DNA from: CAZTKP01 sp964614215
GTDB taxonomy: Bacteria; UBP6; UBA1177
Length of the DNA stretch: 5,988 bases
NCBI GenBank assembly: GCA_964614215.1
Contig: CAZTKP010000157.1
Coordinates: forward strand, 1 to 5,988
Direction of reading: 5' to 3'
Position 1 is the first letter of the stretch; each line of letters starts with the position of its first letter. The notes beneath the pieces are model-generated. The model ran no database searches. It was not told where the DNA came from and saw nothing but the letters and a program-made list of their open reading frames with translations. A program made the position numbers and the translations under genes. Positions 1 through 5,949 of the stretch are shown here, piece by piece.

Positions 1-194
1 TCACCTGTATCACCTGTATCACCTGTGTTTCCTGTGTTGCCTGTGTCACCTGTGTCACCTGTGTCGTCATCTCCTGTTTCAGTGACATCCTGGTCATCTT
101 TCTGATCGTCATCAGTCTTTGTACCAGAATCACCGCATCCGGTAAAAACAAAAAAGAGTGCGATCACCATGATCATGTAAAAAAACTTTTTCAT
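1..194 (-). CDS. Lipoprotein with [D/N]TG repeat linker, N-terminal part only
   Basis: The frame starts at ATG 194-192 and is still open at the left edge, so only the first 64 residues are visible. The N-terminus is a typical lipoprotein signal: two Lys after Met, a hydrophobic core (FFYMIMVIALFFVF), then the lipobox FTGC with the lipidated Cys at residue 20, followed by GDSG. An acidic stretch (TDDDQKDDQD) and seven DTG/NTG units follow. The start is backed by a strong Shine-Dalgarno sequence, AGGAGGG at 208-202, 7 bases upstream, and by a near-consensus promoter further up. Gly at +2 gives no inner-membrane retention signal by the enterobacterial rule, so outer-membrane anchoring is likely but inferred. 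The functional domain lies outside the window. The architecture matches the lipoprotein at 321-1406, so the two are probably members of one family with the repeat acting as a flexible spacer. Confidence 0.85.
   Translation of the reverse strand, partial: MKKFFYMIMVIALFFVFTGCGDSGTKTDDDQKDDQDVTETGDDDTGDTGDTGNTGNTGDTGDTG
3..65 (-). repeat. 9-bp coding repeat, seven [D/N]TG units
   Basis: There are seven consecutive 9-base units, each coding for Asp-Thr-Gly or Asn-Thr-Gly. In reading order they are D, D, D, N, N, D, D at the first position. The array continues past the left edge. The units differ mostly at third codon positions and at the D/N position. A change of whole units keeps the reading frame, so expansion or contraction would lengthen the linker without switching the gene off. 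Confidence 0.9.
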
Positions 195-201
195 ACGTTA
201 T

Positions 202-208
202 CCCTCCT
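202..208 (-). promoter_or_regulatory. Strong Shine-Dalgarno site of the partial lipoprotein gene
   Basis: AGGAGGG on the minus strand, separated by 7 bases from ATG 194. It fixes the start of the partial lipoprotein gene and suggests efficient translation. Confidence 0.85.
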
Positions 209-247
209 ATTGGGAAGTTAATAAGAACTGTTAAAATTAACCCCATT

Positions 248-276
248 ATTTTAAGGGTTGTTCCCTGTCTTGTCAA
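248..276 (-). promoter_or_regulatory. Near-consensus sigma-70-type promoter
   Basis: On the minus strand, TTGACA (276-271) is followed after exactly 17 bases by TAAAAT (253-248). The -35 box is perfect and the -10 box has one mismatch to TATAAT. The expected transcription start is near 241, giving a leader of about 46 bases that includes the AGGAGGG ribosome binding site. The downstream lipoprotein gene should therefore be transcribed independently of the upstream one, and probably strongly. Confidence 0.75.
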
Positions 277-320
277 GCCAAAGCTGAAAAGTAAATTTAT
301 CTAAGATTTTTTTTATTCCT

Positions 321-1406
321 TTATTGGATGAGAGAACACGATTTTACGCCGACAAGATCAGTAATATCTCCTCCCAGTTCGGGCACATTCTCAGGACTGT
401 AAAGTTCAATGTCTGACCCTTCAATATCAAGAACCCCGGAATTACCGACAATGGGATTAGCATCAAGTATGCTGAAAGTTCCGAAACCATAAGCATAGTA
501 ACATATTATCGTACCATCGTTATCAACATTCATTATTCTCAGTTCAGCTTCACCTTCTCCGGCTACAGATATATCAAGATCGCCTTTTGCCGCATACTTC
601 ACGTCAAAGATGAGAAATACAACAGGATTAACTATTGTTTCACCGTCACTTTTCATGGGAAGCTGGATAACCTCTATCCTGTCTGCGCCGCCATCTGTAT
701 TAAAATTGACAAAACTATATGTAAAATCAGCACGTTGAGGATCAACACTCACTTTCGACAAATTACCGGTAATAAAAGGTCCGTATATTAGTTCCCCCTC
801 TCCACTTGGCCATCCGTTATCAACTATAAAGTCAAATCTGGCCTTTATATCCGCACTGCCGTAAGGTGCCGGAAACGGCTGAAACGCTTCTTTCCCGGCA
901 TCAACATTACATGCTTCGGATTCAACAGAACAATTTTCCGCAGCACAGGAAAAGTTCATCAGATCACTCTCGCAATTTTTCTCGACACAAGTTTTATAGG
1001 CATCATAGGCATCCTTGCCGTCATAATTTCCCTTCATTTGACAGTTGCTGAAACAAATGTCATCAAAATCTGCACATCCTGACTCACAGCAAAGTATTGC
1101 CTCGCAGCTCCCGATCTCAACGTCATCACAACCACTTTCCGTGTCACCCGTGTTTCCCGTGTCTCCAGTGTTCCCGGTATTTCCAGTATTCCCTGTATCC
1201 CCGGTGTTTCCCGTGTCTCCTGTATTCCCAGTATCTCCCGTATTCCCCGTATCTCCGGTGTCCCCTGTATTTCCTGTATTTCCCGTATTTCCCGTATCTC
1301 CGGGATCAGGATAAGTTTTACCGCCATCTCCACAGCTTACAGCAACAAGAAGAAGAAAAGCTGCTAAAAACAGATATTTAGGCAATTTTCCGAAATCACA
1401 CATCAT
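321..1406 (-). CDS. Cysteine-rich lipoprotein with [D/N]TG repeat linker
   Basis: This is a putative outer-membrane or surface lipoprotein of unknown function, 361 residues from ATG 1406. Residues 9-24 form the hydrophobic signal core. The lipobox AVSC puts the lipidated Cys at residue 25, followed by GDGG. Seventeen DTG/NTG units plus a final DTE span residues 37-90. A module with 12 Cys follows at about 93-166 (pattern includes CC, CESGC and SNC), which could form six disulfides in the periplasm or outside the cell. The remaining 190 or so residues look beta-rich, with two further Cys, and I do not recognise a family. The start at 1406 is preferred because GAGG lies 6 bases upstream. ATG 1418 is in frame but has no such site, and ATG 1403 is also possible. 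The gene overlaps the small upstream gene by 11 bases, implying translational coupling. The cysteine spacing resembles modules seen in myxobacterial lipoproteins (family memory, not tested). Confidence 0.85.
   Translation of the reverse strand: MMCDFGKLPKYLFLAAFLLLVAVSCGDGGKTYPDPGDTGNTGNTGNTGDTGDTGNTGDTGNTGDTGNTGDTGNTGNTGNTGDTGNTGDTESGCDDVEIGSCEAILCCESGCADFDDICFSNCQMKGNYDGKDAYDAYKTCVEKNCESDLMNFSCAAENCSVESEACNVDAGKEAFQPFPAPYGSADIKARFDFIVDNGWPSGEGELIYGPFITGNLSKVSVDPQRADFTYSFVNFNTDGGADRIEVIQLPMKSDGETIVNPVVFLIFDVKYAAKGDLDISVAGEGEAELRIMNVDNDGTIICYYAYGFGTFSILDANPIVGNSGVLDIEGSDIELYSPENVPELGGDITDLVGVKSCSLIQ
1137..1298 (-). repeat. 9-bp coding repeat, 17 [D/N]TG units plus DTE
   Basis: Eighteen tandem 9-base units code for 17 DTG or NTG triplets and a terminal DTE. 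Asp and Asn partly alternate. Third positions vary freely (ACA/ACG/ACT-type and GGA/GGT/GGC/GGG changes), so the peptide pattern is conserved better than the DNA. That argues for selection on a flexible, hydrophilic spacer rather than a very recent duplication. The same unit occurs in the neighbouring lipoprotein at 3-65. Confidence 0.92.
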
Positions 1407-1605
1407 AATAATCCTCATTCATCGGATAATAATTCTGCTCTATTACGATCTTTTCAATATCGTTAATGTCTCTTTCACCTTCTTCTCTGATAATTTTCAG
1501 CACATCGTCTTTTGTAATGGCTATTACAGGTTTTTTATAACCATCTTTAAAATGAACAATAAACAATTTCTGTTTGTAGGATTCCCCGACTTTACTTTTA
1601 ACCAT
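1396..1605 (-). CDS. Small hypothetical protein, 69 residues
   Basis: I do not recognise this protein. It has a well-supported start: AGGAGGT at 1619-1613 lies 7 bases before ATG 1605, and a promoter candidate sits just upstream. The sequence has no signal peptide or membrane segment, so it is probably cytoplasmic. It begins with a basic strand-like segment (KQKLFIVHF), then KPVIAITKDDVLKIIREEG, which suggests a strand-helix pattern. It ends with IEKIVIEQNYY and an acidic, Tyr-rich tail. The 3' end overlaps the downstream lipoprotein gene by 11 bases and carries that gene's GAGG ribosome binding site inside its own codons, so the two are almost certainly co-transcribed and translationally coupled. 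No toxin, regulator or enzyme motif is visible, and its role is unknown. Confidence 0.75.
   Translation of the reverse strand: MVKSKVGESYKQKLFIVHFKDGYKKPVIAITKDDVLKIIREEGERDINDIEKIVIEQNYYPMNEDYYDV
1413..1416 (-). promoter_or_regulatory. Start-deciding GAGG site for the Cys-rich lipoprotein
   Basis: GAGG on the minus strand is followed by ATTATT and then ATGATG. The spacing is 6 bases to ATG 1406 and 9 to ATG 1403, and it lies downstream of most of ATG 1418. It therefore favours 1406 or 1403 over 1418 as the true start. It sits inside the last codons of the small upstream gene. Confidence 0.55.
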
Positions 1606-1630
1606 AGTTCATACCTCCTGAAACCGATGT

Positions 1631-1660
1631 ATATTAACTCATTTCCTTACTTTCCGTCAA
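1631..1660 (-). promoter_or_regulatory. Promoter candidate for the small gene and lipoprotein
   Basis: On the minus strand, TTGACG (1660-1655) is followed after 18 bases by TAATAT (1636-1631). The expected transcription start is near 1624, leaving a short leader of about 19 bases that consists mainly of the AGGAGGT ribosome binding site and its spacer. It would drive the 69-residue gene and the overlapping lipoprotein gene as one transcript. Confidence 0.55.
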
Positions 1661-1677
1661 GCAACTTGTATAAAAAC

Positions 1678-1705
1678 TTTAAATAAGTGTCTCAAAATGT
1701 ATAAT
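1678..1705 (+). promoter_or_regulatory. Promoter candidate for the AMIN-mfd operon
   Basis: A perfect TATAAT lies at 1700-1705. The best -35 match at a sensible distance is TTTAAA at 1678-1683, with a 16-base spacer and 4 of 6 matches, so the -35 is weak. The transcription start would be near 1712, about 19 bases before ATG 1731. It is back to back with the minus-strand promoter at 1631-1660, so the roughly 75 bases from 1631 to 1705 form a divergent control region. Confidence 0.45.
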
Positions 1706-1730
1706 CCATTGAATTTTTGATGTCGGGTTA

Positions 1731-3343
1731 ATGTTTTTTCTATTTTTATTTACACTTTTACAGCTCCAGACTTTTGAAACTGATGATAGTTTCTACATNN
1801 NNNNNNNNNNNNNNNNNNNNNNNNNNNNNNNNNNNNNNNNNNNNNNNNNNNNNNNNNNNNNNNNNNNNNNNNNNNNNNNNNNNNNNNNNNNNNNNNNNTT
1901 TTATTTACACTTTTACAGCTCCAGACTTTTGAAACTGATGATAGTTTCTACATCCTTATCCAGTCTGACAAAGAGGATATCACTTTCTCGTCCTACAGAC
2001 TAAGCAATCCTGAAAGAATTGTCCTTGAGATAAACGGTTCAGTTCCTTCAGGTTCAGTAGATCCTGCACAGGCTGTAAAATCAGTCAAGATCAGCGAACA
2101 AGGGGGAACTACAAGGTTTATTTTTGAGACACAGAATAACACTCATTACACTGTTCTTAACAAAAGCAATGCCGTACTCATAGGTTTCAGTTCTAAACTT
2201 TTTCTTGATGAAGGGAACTTCGAAGTTACTCTGTCAAAAATCAGGGCTTCGGTTAAACCGGAAGAAAAAGCCATTGTTAAAAAACATGTCGTTCCCGAAG
2301 AAAAAACTGCTGTCAGCACACCCAGGGAAAAAACGGATGAATCAAAACTTGTGGGAAACTTTCTTGAGGATCTGAAAGAAAAAGAAGCTCAGAAAAAAGA
2401 AGAGCAGGAAAAGCGTCTCGCAGAAATCAAAAAGCAGGAAGAGATCAGGAAAAAACGAGCTGAAGAAAAAAGGATAGCTGAAGAAAAAAGGATAGCTGAA
2501 GAAAAAAGGATAGCTGAAGATAAAAGGATAGCTGAACTTAAGCGGCAGGAAGAGCTTAAAAAACTGGAGATCGCCAGACAGAAGGCTGAAGAAAAGAGGA
2601 TTGCCGAACTTAAACGGCAGGAAGAACTTAAACGTATAGAGCGCGAAAAGAAAGAAGCTGAAAAAAGAAGGCTTGCCGAACTTAAAAGACAGGAAGAGCT
2701 TAAGCGCTTAGAGATTGAAAGGAAAAAGGCCGAAGAAGAGAGACTTGCTGAGCTTAAACGGCAGAAAGAAGAAGAAAAAAGACTCGCCGAACTTAGAAAA
2801 AAAGAAGAGATCAAACGTAAAAAGGCTGAGGAAAAGCGTCACGCAGAACTTATGGAAAAGCAGAAGAAGCTCGCACTCGCTCAGAAACAGGAAAAGGAAA
2901 AGAAAAAGTTAATAAGGACAGAAGACGGCAGCATCAGAAATCTTAAAGTTACAAAGGCACAGGGTGAAAAGTCCCTCGCAGAGGAAAGACCGGAGCTGCC
3001 TGTTAAAAAGTTAAAAAAGAAAGGAACTCTTAAAAACATATACTTCAGAAAATTCGCCGATTTTTCCAGAGTTACTCTTGAGATCTCGGGAGATACCGAA
3101 TACCGCTTCAGGGAGATCAAGGGCGGATACGTTATTGATATTCACAACTTCAGAAAGATACCGAGACATCTTCTCAACATCATCGACGCAAGGGCTTTTA
3201 AGGCTCAGGTCAAGTACATCTATCCTAAAAAGGTCGACAACATCATGAAGATATACATCAAGACCGATAAAGGCATAGCGGTACGTAAAAGCGAGGAAGG
3301 AGACATCATAAACTTTGACTTCTTTGAACCTACCCTCAAATGA
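1731..3343 (+). CDS. AMIN-domain envelope protein with long charged helix (split by assembly gap)
   Basis: The gene is interrupted by an N-gap. Joining 1731-1798 to 1954-3343 gives one open frame of 485 residues, numbered so here. Residues 1-13 are a short hydrophobic signal or anchor with no basic residues. Residues 18-103 fit an AMIN domain, with the typical NPERIVLEING strand at 42-51. A charged linker runs to about 157. Residues 158-345 are almost wholly Glu, Lys, Arg, Ala and Leu (AELKRQEEL repeats), predicting a long coiled coil or single alpha-helix resembling TolA's middle domain. Residues 380-485 form a second AMIN-like domain (RVTLEISG, YVIDIHNF, IYIKTDKG). AMIN domains are known to bind peptidoglycan and localise periplasmic proteins such as AmiC and PilQ. 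No amidase or secretin domain is present, so a structural or scaffold role in the envelope is inferred. GTG 2351 is not the start, because the frame is open and coding far upstream. The stop overlaps the mfd start by 4 bases. Confidence 0.8.
1744..1953. other. Assembly gap (100 N) flanked by exact 55-bp duplicate
   Basis: Positions 1799-1898 are exactly 100 N, a conventional placeholder for a gap of unknown size. The 55 bases before it (1744-1798) are identical to the 55 bases after it (1899-1953). The frame before the gap and the frame after it are offset by 155 bases, which is not a multiple of three. Collapsing one copy and the N run restores a continuous coding frame through the AMIN domain. 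An unmerged contig overlap, 55 being a common assembler k-mer length, explains all of this. Confidence 0.9.
2459..2530 (+). repeat. 18-bp tandem repeat (four AEEKRI units)
   Basis: There are four head-to-tail 18-base units beginning GCTGAAGAAAAAAGG. The first three are identical and the fourth has a single A-to-T change that turns Glu into Asp. The near-perfect DNA identity points to recent slippage or duplication. The period is a multiple of three, so copy-number change lengthens the helix without breaking the frame. Confidence 0.9.
2528..2743 (+). repeat. 72-bp tandem repeat (three 24-residue helical units)
   Basis: Three consecutive 24-residue units start at 2528, 2600 and 2672, each opening [I/L]AELKRQEELK and closing near KAEEKR. 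Shortened copies follow at 2744 (13 residues) and 2783 (19 residues). The DNA is more diverged than in the adjoining 18-bp array, so this is the older expansion. The spacing of acidic and basic residues favours i to i+4 salt bridges along a helix. Confidence 0.85.
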
Positions 3344-5949
3344 CACGTTTTATAGAAGCTTCCCCCGATTCATTTCCCATTCTTGTTGCCGGATTACACA
3401 ATGAATACGGCAACTTGATCGTAGAGGCCCCATCTTTTCAGGAAGCTGCTTCTCTAAGTTCAAGCCTCAGTATTTTTAAATTTAACACAGTGCTTTTCGC
3501 CCCGCAGTTCCTGCTCATGGAACGAGGCGAGGAAGACATCTATGTTCAGGAAGCTTTTTCAAAGATCGTTCAGGGTGAGGCTGATGTTGTAGTGACAACT
3601 CCCCTTTCGGACAGATTCTTTGTTCCTGATTCTTTTGAAGATGAAAAGCTGGAGTTCAACGTTAATGAATACTATCAGATAAGTTCGATAATCGCCTCAC
3701 TTGTCAGGTCTGGATACAGAAAGGTGCCTATTGTCAGAGATCCGGGAGAATTCTCTCTGCGCGGTGACATCCTTGATATAGGAACTTTTATTCCGGGAAA
3801 AGGTGTGAGACTTGAATTCTTCGATGAGGAACTTGAACAGCTCAATCTTTTCAGAACTTCAACTCAGAGAAACTGTAAAAAACTGGATTTCACTTCCATT
3901 CCTCAGCTTCTTTTTTCCAATAAACTGAAAAAAGACTGGAAAAAAATACTGGAATCAACTGCTACAGGTCTCTCGATGAAGGAGATCCTTGATACTGAAG
4001 AACTTATTGCGCAGGGAACTTTCAGGCCGTGGGACATTTTTCCTCTGATCTCGGGAAGATCAACTACTTCAGATATTTTTAAGGCTAAAAAGGTGCGCTG
4101 GGAAAGGGTACGCGGAGAACTTAACCTCGAAAGTGACTTTCATATCCTTAACAACGAAAGGATCAAACGGAAAAAGGAAGGAAGTTTTGTTCCTTTTGAT
4201 CTTCACAGCTACTTTACTGAAACTGTTAATTACGATATTGAGGTCAGTGCGCTTTTTTCAACTGCCGACAGAATAGAGAAGTTTAAAAGTTCCCATCGCA
4301 AGGTCGGTCAGAGCATGAAAAAGGAGCCGGGAATTCTTTTTAAGGAGATCCTTGCCGAAGAAGATTGCGCTGTTCTTTTTGCAAAGCCTAACGAGATCGA
4401 CGGTTTTATTGAAAATGCGGAAAAATTCAACCAGTCTATGCTCCATGTCGACCATGTTCCTGATGATCCTGCTCCGGGCGATATCTATGTAATTGAAAAA
4501 ACACCGTGGTTTGCCCACGATGCTGTTTTCAGGATACCGGAACTCAACCTTTCTCTTGTCCCGTCTGACATTTTCAAGGTTTCTTCAGGTAAAAAACACC
4601 GCGAGATCCCGGCAATACTTCCAAGTGACAACGAATCATTCAATCTGGATAGTCTTAAACCGGGGGAATACGTTGTTCACTATAACTTCGGGATAGGAGT
4701 TTACGAGGGTACTGAGCGTGTTTCGGGAACTGACTGCGTTGTTCTGCGTTACGACAAAGATGACCGCATTTTTGTTCCGGTCTATAACATGCACTACATC
4801 TACCGCTACCGCTGGGACGAAGGTGTTTTCCCGAGGATGAGCTCACTTAGAAGCAACGTCTGGGTGAACACCAGAAACAGAGTTAAAAAAGACATTGAAA
4901 AGGTCGCGTCCCATATTCTTGAACTTTATGCAAAAAGATCTGTCGAAACTTCAGAATCCTTAAAGGTAGATACTGAACTTTACCGTGAATTTATATCTTC
5001 ATTTCCTTATAAAGAGACTAGAGACCAGGCAACGACAATTCTTGATCTGGAGCGTGATCTGGCTTCTGAGCAGATAACGGACAGGTTGCTTTGCGGAGAT
5101 GTCGGTTTCGGTAAGACGGAAGTTGCTATGCGGGGATGTATGATAGCTGCGTCAAATGCCAGACAGTCGGCAATTCTTGCTCCCACAACGGTTCTCGCCT
5201 TTCAGCATTTTACGACTTTTAAGGAACGTTTCGCAGACATGCCTGTGAGAATTGAGATGCTTTCACGCTTTTACAGCAAAGCAAAACAGAAAGAGGTTGT
5301 GAGAGATCTTGAAACGGGAAAGATAGACATACTTATCGGAACTCATAGAATTCTATCAAAAGATATAAAATTCAAGAACTTAGGCTTTCTTGTCGTTGAT
5401 GAGGAGCATCGTTTCGGAGTCACTCATAAGGAAAAGATAAAAGATATAAAAAAAGACGTTGCGACAATGAGCATGACGGCCACTCCCATACCGCGAACTC
5501 TTCAGCTTTCAATTCTCGGTATCAGGGATGTCTCATTTATTAAAACACCACCTGTGGATAGAAAAAATATCCGGACTTACGTTCTTGAATACAGCAATGA
5601 GATAATCAGGGAAGCTATCACAGCGGAACTTTCAAGAAACGGCCAGATATATTTTGTTCACAACAGGATCGCATCTCTTCCCGACATAAAAAGGAAACTT
5701 GAACAGCTTGTTGAAGGGATCAGGATAGCGACCGCCCATGGTCAGATGGATGAAAAACAGCTTGAAGCCGTGATGGTCGATTTTGTCAACAGGAAGTACG
5801 ATCTTCTGCTTTCAACCTCTCTGATCGAGTCGGGTATCGATATTCCGAGGGTTAACACCATCATCATAAACCGTGCGGACATGTTCGGACTCGCACAGCT
5901 CTATCAGCTTCGAGCCGATGGAATATTTGTTAAATTAAAGAAAAAATGA
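3340..5949 (+). CDS. mfd: Transcription-repair coupling factor Mfd, 3' end lost
   Basis: Mfd is a cytoplasmic ATPase that recognises RNA polymerase stalled at DNA lesions, pushes it off and recruits UvrA for nucleotide excision repair. The UvrB-like N-terminal module is visible, including DPGEFSLRGDILDI at 134-147 and FFDEELEQLNLF just after. The RNA-polymerase-interacting domain starts near residue 436 (LKPGEYVVHYNFGIGVYEG). The translocase shows Walker A GDVGFGKT at 586-593, motif Ia APTTVLAFQHF, the DEEH box at 687-690, TATPIPRT at 713-720, and motif V ending in DMFGLAQLYQLR at 847-858. The family continues with GRVGR (motif VI), but here 11 unrelated residues and a stop follow. Motif VI, the TRG motif and the C-terminal D7 domain, roughly 250 residues, are absent. 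As written the protein should not translocate. No Shine-Dalgarno is evident, and the ATGA overlap with the AMIN gene suggests coupled translation. Family identity is certain. Whether the truncation is biological or an assembly artefact is open. Confidence 0.95.
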   Translation: MTRFIEASPDSFPILVAGLHNEYGNLIVEAPSFQEAASLSSSLSIFKFNTVLFAPQFLLMERGEEDIYVQEAFSKIVQGEADVVVTTPLSDRFFVPDSFEDEKLEFNVNEYYQISSIIASLVRSGYRKVPIVRDPGEFSLRGDILDIGTFIPGKGVRLEFFDEELEQLNLFRTSTQRNCKKLDFTSIPQLLFSNKLKKDWKKILESTATGLSMKEILDTEELIAQGTFRPWDIFPLISGRSTTSDIFKAKKVRWERVRGELNLESDFHILNNERIKRKKEGSFVPFDLHSYFTETVNYDIEVSALFSTADRIEKFKSSHRKVGQSMKKEPGILFKEILAEEDCAVLFAKPNEIDGFIENAEKFNQSMLHVDHVPDDPAPGDIYVIEKTPWFAHDAVFRIPELNLSLVPSDIFKVSSGKKHREIPAILPSDNESFNLDSLKPGEYVVHYNFGIGVYEGTERVSGTDCVVLRYDKDDRIFVPVYNMHYIYRYRWDEGVFPRMSSLRSNVWVNTRNRVKKDIEKVASHILELYAKRSVETSESLKVDTELYREFISSFPYKETRDQATTILDLERDLASEQITDRLLCGDVGFGKTEVAMRGCMIAASNARQSAILAPTTVLAFQHFTTFKERFADMPVRIEMLSRFYSKAKQKEVVRDLETGKIDILIGTHRILSKDIKFKNLGFLVVDEEHRFGVTHKEKIKDIKKDVATMSMTATPIPRTLQLSILGIRDVSFIKTPPVDRKNIRTYVLEYSNEIIREAITAELSRNGQIYFVHNRIASLPDIKRKLEQLVEGIRIATAHGQMDEKQLEAVMVDFVNRKYDLLLSTSLIESGIDIPRVNTIIINRADMFGLAQLYQLRADGIFVKLKKK

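Larger units (their letters stand above)
195..320. other. Intergenic region between the two lipoprotein genes
   Basis: These 126 bases separate the stop of the upstream lipoprotein gene (TAA at 323-321) from the start of the partial one. They hold the promoter at 248-276 and the Shine-Dalgarno sequence at 202-208. A short inverted repeat, GTTAA-AA-TTAAC, lies at 230-241 and overlaps the expected transcription start. A second, AGGG-TTGTT-CCCT, lies at 254-266 inside the promoter spacer. Either could be an operator, but both are short enough to be chance. I found no GC-rich hairpin with a T-tract after the stop at 321, so read-through from the upstream gene is possible. Confidence 0.6.

Noticed and set aside
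277..320. Intrinsic terminator after the Cys-rich lipoprotein gene
   Set aside because: There is an A/T-rich run just after the stop, but no stable GC stem precedes a T-tract in the direction of transcription.
1137..1298. CRISPR-like array
   Set aside because: The units are 9 bp, contiguous and in frame, without spacers. They are a coding tandem repeat.
1137..1298. Aspartic protease active-site motif (DTG) or N-glycosylation sequons
   Set aside because: DTG here is a low-complexity repeat without the surrounding protease fold. NTG is not Asn-X-Ser/Thr.
1034..1381. Overlapping frames on both strands across the [D/N]TG repeat
   Set aside because: A 9-bp repeat without stops in any frame produces open frames on all sides. 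Only the lipoprotein frame has a lipobox, ribosome binding site and sensible composition.
1744..1953. The 55-bp direct repeats as attachment sites or a target-site duplication around a mobile element
   Set aside because: They flank exactly 100 N and lie inside a coding frame that is restored by merging them. Assembly overlap explains this better than an insertion.
1731..2003. A 90-residue plus-strand frame running through the N gap
   Set aside because: After the gap it is out of frame with the AMIN coding sequence. Its continuation exists only because the 155-base gap plus duplicate is not a multiple of three.
2389..2814. A Ser-rich minus-strand frame opposite the helix region
   Set aside because: It is the mirror of a Glu/Lys-rich repeat (GAA/AAG read as TTC/CTT), with no ribosome binding site and low complexity.
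2351..3343. A separate gene starting at GTG 2351
   Set aside because: The same frame is open and codes for a recognisable AMIN domain from 1899 onward. GTG here is an internal Val codon at residue 156 of the joined protein.
4258..4846. Short frames on either strand inside the mfd region
   Set aside because: They lie wholly within well-conserved mfd coding sequence and resemble no family.
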